NCBI RefSeq assembly: GCF_034059295.1
Contig: NZ_CP139141.1
Coordinates: 598,501-662,500, forward strand
Length of the DNA stretch: 64,000 nucleotides
Direction of reading: 5' to 3'
Source: Pseudomonas sp. HR96
Lineage (GTDB): Bacteria > Pseudomonadota > Gammaproteobacteria > Pseudomonadales > Pseudomonadaceae
The translations under genes and the position numbers were made by a program. The notes below the pieces were generated by a model. That model saw nothing but the letters and a program-made list of their open reading frames with translations, had not been told where the DNA came from and made no database searches. Positions 1 to 7,324 of the stretch are shown here, piece by piece (the first letter of the stretch is position 1; the number at the start of each line of letters is the position of its first letter).

Positions 1-1964
1 AGGCGCTGGTAGAACGGCGCCTGGAGCAGCTGGGCCAGCAGGCGCCAGGCGGCCTCGTCGGCCAGATCGGCCGCAGGTGCCGGGCAGAACAGCAGCAGGG
101 CATGCTCGCTGGAAGGGGTTGGTACCTGCACCTGGCGCCATTGCGCCCAAGACGCCAGTGCCCGGGTCGCACTGGCGTCTGCGCGGCCCGGCAGTGCCTG
201 CAAGGCGGCGGCCAGCGCGGGTCGCTCGGCCTCGGCCAGGCCCAGCACCAGGCCGTCCCAGCGAGCGCCGGCCCAGGCGCTCGCCAGTGCTGCGGGTCCG
301 TCCTCGGACCGGCTGGCGCGGGCGCCGGAATCGACGTGCTCGGCGAGCAGCGCCAGCAATTGGCGAATGGGCACCAACACCGGCGGCGTACTGCCGGCCT
401 GCCAGGCGCTGGCCGGCGGTTGCCGCAGGGTGGTCACCGCGCTGGCGACCACGCTGGGCAGGGCCGCAGCTGCACCGCCGCACTCCAGGGTCCAGTCGCG
501 GCCATGGCAGTGCAGCCGCAGCTTCACCCCGGCCTGTTCGGCTTCGGCCTGCACACCGGCGAGGGCGCGTTGCAAGGTCGCGGTCACCTCCTCGGGGGCG
601 CGGGCCGCCAGACGCCAGCGCAGGCGCAGGCCGGCCAGCGGCCCCGGCGGACCGGCCTGCCAGGCCAGCGCCGACGGCCACGGCGGCACATGCCCGGGGC
701 TGCGTGTGCCGCGCAGAAAACGGTTGCGCGGTGGCAGGCGCCAGCTGCTGTTTAGCGGCTGGTCGGGCGCGGCGGCGACGGGATGCAGCAGGGCTTCCGG
801 GCGCAGTTGCGCGAGCAGTTCGCGCAAGGCCGGCAGGCCGTCGGCAGGGCCATCGTGCGCGTCGGGTTCGATCAGGCCGCGAGCCAGCTCCAGGGCTCCG
901 GCCACCTGCCGGCGCCGCTCGCGCAGCAGCGCAGACTCTTCTCGCAGCGTCGGCCAGTCGTCGTGGGCGGCGAAGGCTTGCAGCCAGTCGAAGACGCGCG
1001 CGGCGATCGCGCCTTCATCCTCGGCGCGGGTACCGCCCAGGGCGATGCTGAGCAGCAGCTGATCGGCGAAACGGTAGTGGGTCTTGAGTTGCAGCGACTG
1101 CGCCCAGCCGCGCTGACGCAGCTCGGCCAGCAGCCCGCCGTCGTGGCCGCTGGCGACCCAAGTGGCGAGAAACTCCAGTGCCCAGCCCATGCCTCGCGGC
1201 GATGCCTGGCAGGCGAACAGCAGATCCAGGCGGCTGGCGTCGGGGCGCGGCGCCCCGGCTTGGCGCAGCTCGCCGCGCAGGGGTGGCGCCGGCGCCTGCA
1301 CTTGGCCGGGGCCTGGCGGCAGGGCCGTGGTGGCCCGTTCGGCCAGGGCCTGCAAGTGCGCCAGCGGCTGCGGCCCGACCAGGCACAGGCTCATCTGCCC
1401 GGTCTGGTAGTGGCCCTGGTAGAACTCGCGCAGGGCCTGCTGGAACGCCGCGCTCGGCACCCGCAGGCTGTAGCGGTTGCCGGCGTGGAAGGCGCGCAAC
1501 GGGTGGGCCGGATTCAGCGGCTGGATCAGCCAGAGGTCGTGGCGCGCCTGGGCGTCGCGGCTCCAGGCGATGAACTCGGCGTGCAGCACCTCACGTTCGC
1601 GCAGCTGCTCGGCGGCGCCCAGGCGCGGGTGCGCGAGCATGTCGCAGAGCCGCTCAAGGCCGGCGGCGAAGGAGGCCGGGGGCAGCTCGAAGAAGAAGTC
1701 GGTGCAGCGCTCGCGGGTGCTGGCGTTGAGCTGGCCGCCGTTGCGCTGAACGAACGGCATCAGTGCTTCGTCGCCCGAGAATCGTTGCCCGCCGAGGAAA
1801 AAAAGGTGCTCGAGAAAGTGCGCCAGACCCGGCCAGGCGGCGGGTACATCGTGGCTGCCGGCATGCACCCGGAGAAAGGCGGCGGCTTGCTTGAGATGGG
1901 GGACGTGGTGCAGTTGCACCGGGAGGCCGTTGGCGAGAGTCAGCGAATGTTGCTGAGGGGGCAT
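1..1964 (-). CDS. pqqF: PqqF, M16-family zinc protease of PQQ biosynthesis (partial, 3' end outside window)
   Basis: The frame opens at an ATG at 1964 and stays open to the window edge, giving about 654 codons; the C-terminus lies outside. The protein starts MPPQQHSLTLANGLPV and carries the inverted zinc motif HFLEH at residues 49-53, diagnostic of M16 (insulinase/pitrilysin) peptidases. PqqF is thought to process the PqqA precursor peptide in pyrroloquinoline quinone synthesis. In pseudomonads it leads pqqFABCDE, which would lie to the left of this window. The start codon has only a weak ribosome binding site. The upstream neighbour is a sugar transferase in the same direction, so pqqF has only about 107 bp for its own promoter. 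Another M16 peptidase is formally possible, but the davBA neighbourhood supports PqqF. Confidence 0.85.
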   Translation of the reverse strand, partial: MPPQQHSLTLANGLPVQLHHVPHLKQAAAFLRVHAGSHDVPAAWPGLAHFLEHLFFLGGQRFSGDEALMPFVQRNGGQLNASTRERCTDFFFELPPASFAAGLERLCDMLAHPRLGAAEQLREREVLHAEFIAWSRDAQARHDLWLIQPLNPAHPLRAFHAGNRYSLRVPSAAFQQALREFYQGHYQTGQMSLCLVGPQPLAHLQALAERATTALPPGPGQVQAPAPPLRGELRQAGAPRPDASRLDLLFACQASPRGMGWALEFLATWVASGHDGGLLAELRQRGWAQSLQLKTHYRFADQLLLSIALGGTRAEDEGAIAARVFDWLQAFAAHDDWPTLREESALLRERRRQVAGALELARGLIEPDAHDGPADGLPALRELLAQLRPEALLHPVAAAPDQPLNSSWRLPPRNRFLRGTRSPGHVPPWPSALAWQAGPPGPLAGLRLRWRLAARAPEEVTATLQRALAGVQAEAEQAGVKLRLHCHGRDWTLECGGAAAALPSVVASAVTTLRQPPASAWQAGSTPPVLVPIRQLLALLAEHVDSGARASRSEDGPAALASAWAGARWDGLVLGLAEAERPALAAALQALPGRADASATRALASWAQWRQVQVPTPSSEHALLLFCPAPAADLADEAAWRLLAQLLQAPFYQR

Positions 1965-2022
1965 GAGCTTGCGTCGCCAGTGAGAAGTGTCGAAACCGGC
2001 CTGCGGCCTGTCGGGGCGTTGT

Positions 2023-2047
2023 CCCTCCCACATTGGACGTGGGAGGG
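2023..2047 (-). terminator. Terminator-like hairpin after the sugar transferase gene
   Basis: A perfect 9-bp inverted repeat (CCCTCCCAC / GTGGGAGGG) with a 7-nt loop lies about 25 bp past the stop of the transferase and before pqqF. It has no clear U-tract, so it could be a weak terminator, a processing site or a REP-like remnant. Confidence 0.4.
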
Positions 2048-2071
2048 GCAAGCGGTTTCGACGATTCTAGA

Positions 2072-3481
2072 TCAGTACGCGTTCTTGTTCACAAAGCCTT
2101 TGAACAGGGTCAGGAAAATGATCTTGATGTCCATCCACACCGACCAGTGCTCGATGTACTCGAGGTCGAACTCGATGCGTTTCTGCATCTTGTCCAGGGT
2201 GTCGGTTTCGCCGCGCCAGCCGTTGACCTGAGCCCAGCCGGTGATGCCTGGCTTGACCTTGTGGCGCAGCATGTAACCGTTCACCTGGGTGCGATACTGC
2301 TCGTTGTGAGCCACCGCGTGCGGGCGCGGGCCGACGATGGACATGTCGCCCTTGAGCACGTTGAAGAACTGCGGCAGCTCGTCCAGCGAGGTCTTGCGCA
2401 GGATCGCGCCCAGCGGGGTGATGCGCGAGTCGCCGCGGCTGGCCTGGGTCACGGTGGCGCCGTTTTCCTGCACGCTCATGCTGCGGAATTTCCACACCAT
2501 GATCGGCCGGCCGTCGAGGCCATAGCGCGTCTGGCGGAACAGCACCGGGCCCTTGGAGGTGAACTTGATCGCTGCGGCGATGACCAGCAGCGGGATGGCG
2601 ATGATGGCCAGGATCATGCTCGACACCACGATGTCTTCCAGGCGCTTGATCAACGCGCTGGAGCCGTCCATGGGGCTGTCGACCAGGCTGATGCTGGTCA
2701 GGCCGTTGATGGTTTCGGCGCGAGCGTGCAGCAGGTCGAACATGAACACGTCAGGAATCAGGTACACCGACACCGTGGTGTCGCTCAGGCCGCGAACCAG
2801 TTCGAGAATGGCCGGCTCATGGCTCATCGACAGGGTGATGTAGACCTTGTCCAGGCGCCCGGCACGGGCATCGACCACCAGGCGGGCGAGACCGCCGATC
2901 ACCGGCACGCGCGACTCGAGGTCCGACTGGTCCATCGGCTGTGGGTGATCGTCGTAGAAGCCCATCAGGTGCAGGCCCATCCACGGGGCTTCGGAAATCG
3001 ACTGCGCCAGGCGCTCGCCGACTTGACCGGTGCCGACGATGGCCACGTTGCGGGTGTTGAAGCCGCGCCGACGCATGGTCTGCAGCACGCTGCGAAACAC
3101 CACGCGGTACAGGCACAGCACCACCAGCACGGAGACGAACCAGGTGAGTTTCTCCTGGTTGGGCGGGGTGTTGGGGTGCAGCAGCAGGTAATCGACCAGC
3201 ATCACCACGACGAAGGTCACGGCCCAGTAGTTGAACACCCGCAGCAGTTCGCGCTGTACGCGCTCGCCCCGCCAGGAGTGATACATCTTGTTGTACTCGG
3301 CCAGCCAGTGAAAGATCACCACGGCCAGCACCACCAGGGTGGCGGTGTCGCTGCCCAGGGTGCCGCCCAGCCAGTTGGCCCACCAGCTGCAAAGGACGAT
3401 GACGGCCATGTCGAGCAGGCGGTGCGCGACCGCCAGCACGGAATGGTGGGCGTTTAAAATACCCTTTGGTTTTGTGGACAT
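2072..3481 (-). CDS. Undecaprenyl-phosphate sugar-1-phosphate transferase (WcaJ/WbaP type)
   Basis: This is a 469-residue polyprenyl glycosylphosphotransferase. The N-terminal half has several membrane segments and a CoA-binding-like region around residues 145-260 (VAIVGTGQVGERLA). The C-terminal catalytic domain has the family hallmarks WKFRSM, SLDELPQFFNVLKGDMS and VGPRPH, and ends in GITGWAQVNGWRGET. The family moves a sugar-1-phosphate, usually glucose or galactose, from UDP-sugar to undecaprenyl phosphate at the inner membrane, the first step of exopolysaccharide assembly. The length is normal for WcaJ. The ATG at 3481 is preceded by GGGAG. It is the last gene of a four-gene exopolysaccharide module. 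No other glycosyltransferase, flippase or polymerase is nearby, so the rest of the pathway must be elsewhere or missing. The donor sugar cannot be told from sequence. Confidence 0.9.
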   Translation of the reverse strand: MSTKPKGILNAHHSVLAVAHRLLDMAVIVLCSWWANWLGGTLGSDTATLVVLAVVIFHWLAEYNKMYHSWRGERVQRELLRVFNYWAVTFVVVMLVDYLLLHPNTPPNQEKLTWFVSVLVVLCLYRVVFRSVLQTMRRRGFNTRNVAIVGTGQVGERLAQSISEAPWMGLHLMGFYDDHPQPMDQSDLESRVPVIGGLARLVVDARAGRLDKVYITLSMSHEPAILELVRGLSDTTVSVYLIPDVFMFDLLHARAETINGLTSISLVDSPMDGSSALIKRLEDIVVSSMILAIIAIPLLVIAAAIKFTSKGPVLFRQTRYGLDGRPIMVWKFRSMSVQENGATVTQASRGDSRITPLGAILRKTSLDELPQFFNVLKGDMSIVGPRPHAVAHNEQYRTQVNGYMLRHKVKPGITGWAQVNGWRGETDTLDKMQKRIEFDLEYIEHWSVWMDIKIIFLTLFKGFVNKNAY

Positions 3482-3623
3482 GGCATCTCCCTGCGGCCTG
3501 AGGCTCAGCGAAAAAGTGAGAAAGTACGAAAATCCTTTACGATTTGTTGCGGATCGCGCGTTCGGCTGACGCTAGGACCACAGAAACCCCTGGAACGATC
3601 CCTAGGAGTGGCAGAAAGCTATT

Positions 3624-3641
3624 AAATATCTCTAGATATTT
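3624..3641. promoter_or_regulatory. AT-rich palindrome upstream of the sugar transferase
   Basis: A perfect 7-bp inverted repeat AAATATC-TCTA-GATATTT lies in an unusually AT-rich patch of the 247-bp gap between the antiterminator gene and the transferase. It could be an operator or a promoter region giving the transferase its own transcript. No clear -35/-10 pair was found. Confidence 0.3.
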
Positions 3642-3691
3642 CTACGCCATGTGTATTTCACTGAGGTTGCCCTGAAGACGTTATCGCCCGA

Positions 3692-3718
3692 CGAACAACC
3701 GGCTTGAGCGGTTGTTCG
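3692..3718 (-). terminator. Terminator-like hairpin after the RfaH-like gene
   Basis: A perfect 10-bp stem (CGAACAACCG / CGGTTGTTCG) with a 7-nt loop begins about 10 nt after the stop of the RfaH-like gene. It lacks a U-tract. It is one of three strong hairpins at gene ends in this module. Confidence 0.45.
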
Positions 3719-3728
3719 GGCTGCGGCC

Positions 3729-4247
3729 TCAGAATGCGGCGAGTTGCGGCAGGCGCGACAAGGCGCTGCGCGGCATGACCACCCGCTGCTCGCGCTGCAA
3801 CAGGTTGAGCAGGATGACGGCACGCTCTTCACCGTCCTCGCAGAGGAAGATCGCCTGCACTTCGCTGTCGCCGGTGCGCACCAGCACGTGCTCGCCCTGG
3901 ACGAACCGCAGGTCGGGAGGCGCCGGTTGCGCCAGGCGCTGGCGGATCTGTTCGATCAGGGCGTCCTGCACCGGGCATGGCTGGCCGCCGAATGCCACGA
4001 CACGGCACACGCCGCGGGTCGAGCGGATCGGGTACCAGCTGTGTTCCTCGTCCATGCGAATGAACAGGTAGCCGGGAAACAACTCCTCCTCGTGCAGCCG
4101 TCGGTTCCTGCCTGCATCCAGGGGCGCCGAGCGCAACGGGCGGAAGCATTCGAACTGCTGGCGCTCGAGATGCTCCTGCGCGCGGGCTTCCTGGCGCGGC
4201 TTGGTCTGGATCAAATACCAATTGGCGTTACTGGCGAAGTCGTTCAT
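3729..4247 (-). CDS. RfaH-like transcription antitermination factor
   Basis: This 172-residue protein belongs to the NusG/RfaH family. The N-terminal NGN domain reads WYLIQTKPRQEARAQEHLER and continues to ELFPGYLFIRMD and STRGVCRVV. A C-terminal KOW-type domain has QAIFLCEDGEERAVILLNL, which matches E. coli RfaH (QAIF..PDGE.R..LLLNL) better than NusG. RfaH is recruited by an ops element in the non-template strand of paused RNA polymerase and suppresses Rho-dependent and intrinsic termination in long polysaccharide operons. A perfect ops core lies in the leader of this same module (6701-6711), so local autocontrol is likely. The ATG at 4247 is chosen because NGN proteins start just before the WY motif; a TTG two codons upstream is possible. 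The ribosome binding site is weak. Confidence 0.88.
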   Translation of the reverse strand: MNDFASNANWYLIQTKPRQEARAQEHLERQQFECFRPLRSAPLDAGRNRRLHEEELFPGYLFIRMDEEHSWYPIRSTRGVCRVVAFGGQPCPVQDALIEQIRQRLAQPAPPDLRFVQGEHVLVRTGDSEVQAIFLCEDGEERAVILLNLLQREQRVVMPRSALSRLPQLAAF

Positions 4248-4297
4248 GGGCAAGTCTCGACGTGAGTAGTTGGCACGCTGATCAACGGCACGGCGCT

Positions 4298-4322
4298 GTC
4301 AGGCGCGCTTGCGCGGCCTGAC
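4298..4322 (-). terminator. Terminator-like hairpin between the kinase-like gene and the RfaH-like gene
   Basis: The stem GTCAGGC/GCCTGAC continues into GCGC/GCGC with one bulged G and a two-base loop. It sits in the 156-bp gap downstream of the kinase-like gene. No U-tract is visible, so its activity is uncertain. Confidence 0.4.
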
Positions 4323-4403
4323 GGGGTGGAGCGGTAAAACCGCATCGATGCGGATCTGACGATCATGGCTGTGGTCCTTCAAGCCTCTTTCATGGCCGGT
4401 ACT

Positions 4404-6083
4404 TCACTTGCGTTGCGGTGTGGCCGAATAACCGTAGGTGTCGGCGACGTGGGCGGTGCGCGCAACCTGCTGCAGCACTTCGCCGTTGAACACCGCGCCA
4501 CGTACCGGCACGCCTTCATGGGCCAGGCGCTGGCGACAGGCGTCGATTTCGCTCAACGAATACTTGTTCATGCGCGCCACCAGCAGCACGCTGCCGACCT
4601 GACGCCCGAGCAGCCTGGCGTCCGGGCCGACGCTCAGTGCCGGGGCATCGATGAGGATCACGTCATAGTGAGGCGCCCAGCTGTGCAGCAGGCCCTCGAT
4701 GGAGCCGGCCGAGAACAGCGCGGCGGAGTTGGCGGTCTTGCGGCCGCGGGCGACCAGGTCCAGGCCGGCGATGCCGGTGTAGTGCACCAGGTCGCGGGCG
4801 TCGGCGCGGGCGGCCAGCACGTCGGACAGGCCGCAGGTCGGCTTGACCATCAGCTCTTCGTGCAGGCGCCCGCTGCGCAGGTTGGCGTCGACCAGCAGCA
4901 CGCGCTGGCCGCCCTGGGCCAGCACCACCGCCAAGTTGCTGGTGATGAACGAGGTACCCGCGTCCGGGGTCATGCCGCACAGCAGCACGGCCTTGTCGGG
5001 GGCGCCCAGCAGGGTCATGTACAGGCTGGTGCGCAGGCTGCGCAGGGCTTCGACGGCGAGGTCGTCCCGCGCCACCTGGCACAGCAGCGGGCTGCGCGCA
5101 CCCAGGCGTTTCTGGCGCTGCGACCAGGGCAGCGAGGCCAGCACCGGCAGGCCGATGCCTTCGATGGCATCCGGACCCTTCGCGCTGACCGCAAGGACCT
5201 TGTAGCGGATGACCACCGCCAGACTCAGCAACAGGCCGAACAGCGCGCACAGGCCGATGATCAGATCGCTGCGCGGGTAGGCGGGGTGATAGGTGTCGGT
5301 GGTGGCGCTGTCGATGACCTTGGCGCCGCCGGCGTCCAGGCGGCTGATGCCGTCGAGCACGCGGGTGGCCACGTCTGGCCGGGTGTCCTGCAGCGCTACA
5401 TAGATCAGCCCGGAACCCGGTGGCCCCTTGCTCACCTGCATGCGCTCGATGTATTCCAGTGCGTAGCTTTGCGGACGTTTGCGCGCGGTGTACAGCAGCG
5501 TGCCCGGGCGCGCCACCAGTTTGCGGATCAGAATGGTGACGTCATTGGCCTGGGCGATCTGGCCGACCTGACCGGCCAGCAGCAGCACTCGCTGCGGGGC
5601 ATAGAGGGTGTAATGGCCGTTGTCGCCGGCCACCAGGGTCAGGGTTTGCCCCATCAGGCCGATCGGCACGTCCAGCTGCTGGATGTCCAGCACCTCACCG
5701 CCCCAGCCATAGGTGGCCATGCCCAGCAGCGGCGCGGCCAGGGGCTGCGCCGGGGTTGGTTGGAAATGGCGGGCGAAGAAGTTGCCGATCAGCGTCAGGT
5801 GCGCCACGGTGTAGTCGACGTCAAGGTTCTGCGCCTGCAGCACCTTGCCCACGGCATCGGGCGATTGCATCAGGGCGATCTGCGCGGCGACCTGGCCGGC
5901 GAGGCTGTTGCCGGGGGTCTGCGTAACCTGCACCAGTGCACGGGCTTCATAGATGGGTTGCGCCAGCTGCGTGTAACCCCAGCCCAACGCGGCGAACACG
6001 CCCGTGCCGAGGATCACCAGAAACTTGTTCGCCAGTACCACGCGCACGCCGTGCATCAGCTGGGCCAGAGTCGGGCGGTTCAT
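4404..6083 (-). CDS. Wzz/BY-kinase-like polysaccharide co-polymerase with degenerate kinase motifs
   Basis: The 559-residue protein has the layout of a fused Wzc-type co-polymerase: a transmembrane segment near residues 17-38, a periplasmic Wzz-like region, a second transmembrane segment near 275-297, and a cytoplasmic P-loop domain from about 365. Family members control chain length and export of exopolysaccharide, and cycle between phosphorylated and unphosphorylated states. Here Walker A reads GMTPDAGTSF (370-379), with Thr377 (ACC) where the catalytic Lys should be. Walker A' is DANLR (399-403), with Asn401 in place of the second Asp. Walker B is ILIDAP (476-481) instead of D[ST]P. The C-terminal tail has only two tyrosines (YGY). 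I therefore infer a pseudokinase or ATP-independent co-polymerase. The ATG overlaps the upstream phosphatase stop by 4 bp (ATGA), indicating translational coupling. Confidence 0.85.
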   Translation of the reverse strand: MNRPTLAQLMHGVRVVLANKFLVILGTGVFAALGWGYTQLAQPIYEARALVQVTQTPGNSLAGQVAAQIALMQSPDAVGKVLQAQNLDVDYTVAHLTLIGNFFARHFQPTPAQPLAAPLLGMATYGWGGEVLDIQQLDVPIGLMGQTLTLVAGDNGHYTLYAPQRVLLLAGQVGQIAQANDVTILIRKLVARPGTLLYTARKRPQSYALEYIERMQVSKGPPGSGLIYVALQDTRPDVATRVLDGISRLDAGGAKVIDSATTDTYHPAYPRSDLIIGLCALFGLLLSLAVVIRYKVLAVSAKGPDAIEGIGLPVLASLPWSQRQKRLGARSPLLCQVARDDLAVEALRSLRTSLYMTLLGAPDKAVLLCGMTPDAGTSFITSNLAVVLAQGGQRVLLVDANLRSGRLHEELMVKPTCGLSDVLAARADARDLVHYTGIAGLDLVARGRKTANSAALFSAGSIEGLLHSWAPHYDVILIDAPALSVGPDARLLGRQVGSVLLVARMNKYSLSEIDACRQRLAHEGVPVRGAVFNGEVLQQVARTAHVADTYGYSATPQRK

Positions 6084-6547
6084 GCGTGGGCACTCCGCTG
6101 GCTGGCGAGGGCGCCCAAGTGCGGCAGCCAGTCTTCGACGCAGCGCGAGAGGCTGTTGTAGGTGTCGACGAAGGCGCCTTTGGGGCGGCGGAAGGGGTCG
6201 CCGATTTCCATGTCGTCGCGCCAGTGGCCGATCAAGGCTACCTTGCCGCGGATTTCCGGGGCCAGCTTGATCACGCTGCGCAGATGGTTGTGTTCCATGA
6301 CCAGCACCAGGTCTGCCCAGTGCAGTTGTTGCAGGGTCACCTGGCTGGCGCGATGCTCGTAACCGGTGACCTGGAAATCGTCCAGCACTTCCTGGGCGGT
6401 CGGCTCGATGCCATAGCCCACGCAGGCCTGCAGGCCGCAGGAATCGATATGTACACCTGGCGCCGTGCAGCGCTCGCGCAGCATGGCGACGGCCATCGGG
6501 CTGCGGCAGATGTTGCCGACGCAGACGATCAAGACTCGGCTGAACAT
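6080..6547 (-). CDS. Low-molecular-weight protein tyrosine phosphatase (Wzb type)
   Basis: This is a 155-residue cytoplasmic LMW-PTP. The catalytic P-loop CVGNICRS gives nucleophile Cys9 and Arg15, and the general-acid loop GDPF lies near residue 117. In exopolysaccharide loci these enzymes dephosphorylate the tyrosine-rich tail of the BY-kinase. Here the active site looks intact although the neighbouring kinase is degenerate and has few tail tyrosines, so the real substrate may be another protein. It is the first long gene of the module, and its stop overlaps the next start. A short open frame (6549-6611) ends one base before its ATG. Confidence 0.9.
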   Translation of the reverse strand: MFSRVLIVCVGNICRSPMAVAMLRERCTAPGVHIDSCGLQACVGYGIEPTAQEVLDDFQVTGYEHRASQVTLQQLHWADLVLVMEHNHLRSVIKLAPEIRGKVALIGHWRDDMEIGDPFRRPKGAFVDTYNSLSRCVEDWLPHLGALASQRSAHA

Positions 6548-6548
6548 A

Positions 6549-6611
6549 TCAGCGACGCCCTCGCGCTCGGGCGAACAGGGGCGTCAAGTAGCAATCGAAC
6601 AACTGTGACAT
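6549..6611 (-). CDS. Possible 20-residue leader peptide upstream of the phosphatase gene
   Basis: ATG at 6611 opens a 20-codon frame (MSQLFDCYLTPLFARARGRR) ending in TGA at 6549, one base before the phosphatase ATG. An AGGA lies 9 nt upstream. The tight spacing suggests possible translational coupling, and the frame lies just downstream of ops. In RfaH systems the factor can also help recruit ribosomes, so a coupled small frame is plausible. There is no homology evidence, and it may be chance. Confidence 0.3.
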   Translation of the reverse strand: MSQLFDCYLTPLFARARGRR

Positions 6612-6700
6612 GGCAACAAATCCTGGTATCTAAGGGAACTGCTAGCACTGGCGCGCTGAGTGGCTGTCCTGGCCATGACCGATTCACAAACTGTTGGGCA

Positions 6701-6711
6701 AAGCTACCGCC
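6701..6711 (-). promoter_or_regulatory. ops element (RfaH recruitment site)
   Basis: On the minus strand the sequence is GGCGGTAGCTT, an exact match to the ops core GGCGGTAGNNT. It lies about 150 nt upstream of the first gene of a polysaccharide module that itself encodes an RfaH-like protein, in the correct orientation. An 8-base core can occur by chance, but this position, strand and context make function likely. The wider JUMPStart sequence is not obviously present. Confidence 0.75.
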
Positions 6712-6975
6712 GGTTCCGCTAGGGTGTGCACACAAGTCAGTGCCAACCGTTCGCGGCAGATGGATCATCGCATCACTCCATGACAGCACTGCGCGTTTTG
6801 GCCCAGACCTTTGTCCGGAGAAACGCCAATGAGTTCAGCCAACACACAGCCAAACGCGTCTTGCGCAGGCAAAACGGCAGGCGGGTGATTGGCAGGTCGC
6901 GTTATTGGTCTTTTTATGAGTGCGCGGCAGGGCACGCAGGAGGCACCACTGCACCGATATTCAAGCCGGAATGGA

Positions 6976-7006
6976 GATATATCGGCTCTCACGCTAACGC
7001 TGTCAA
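6976..7006 (-). promoter_or_regulatory. Possible sigma-70 promoter of the exopolysaccharide module
   Basis: A perfect -35 TTGACA (7006-7001) is followed by TATATC (6981-6976) at 19 bp, or by GATATA at 17 bp. AT-rich sequence lies upstream. A start here would place ops about 260 nt into the transcript. The -10 is imperfect. Confidence 0.4.
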
Positions 7007-7249
7007 ATACTTTCGACAGAATAAATCAAATTATGCCAACTGAGTAGTGAATACGCAGTTAACCTATTGATTTGGCTGATAGATGAAAACTTGGCGGATA
7101 AATACGGCTGTTTTTTTGACGCGCAGGAGCGGGCATTGTCCGTCCGGGACATGGCCGGCCCCGAATTCGTTGGGCGGTTCCGCTGTTCGGGAAAGTTCCG
7201 GCCGGCTGATAATAAATTTTCAGCGAGTTCGAGTTGGAAAGTTGTCGTC

Positions 7250-7272
7250 AAAAAACCGGAGGATTAACCGGT
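7250..7272 (-). terminator. Intrinsic terminator downstream of davBA
   Basis: On the minus strand a 5-bp stem ACCGG/CCGGT with an 8-nt loop is followed directly by six T, 53 nt after the davA stop. Confidence 0.5.
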
Positions 7273-7324
7273 CGTCAAGTTTAGTTAGCAAGCTTTCATT
7301 TAATGTCTACTTCCGCGGCCAGGT

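Larger units (their letters stand above)
6548..7324. other. 777-bp region between davA and the exopolysaccharide module
   Basis: No credible long gene is visible on either strand. The region contains the davBA terminator (7250-7272), a possible promoter (6976-7006), the ops element (6701-6711) and the possible leader peptide (6549-6611). The part from about 6960 to 7310 is clearly richer in A+T than the flanking genes. The likely transcript leader is about 400 nt long, as in other ops-controlled operons. Confidence 0.6.

Noticed and set aside
783..2231. Long plus-strand open frame (482 codons) across the pqqF region
   Set aside because: It is the antisense shadow of pqqF, whose minus-strand frame has the M16 zinc motif; the plus-strand product has Gln/Ala/Gly-rich sequence with no recognisable domain.
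4365..6161. Plus-strand open frame of 598 codons opposite the kinase-like gene
   Set aside because: GC-skewed codon positions create long antisense frames in this genome; the product is Gln/His/Ala-rich and lacks any motif, whereas the minus strand encodes a clear Wzz/P-loop protein.
6765..7267. Short open frames on both strands in the module leader
   Set aside because: They lack ribosome binding sites and any similarity, overlap each other, and lie in AT-rich regulatory sequence.
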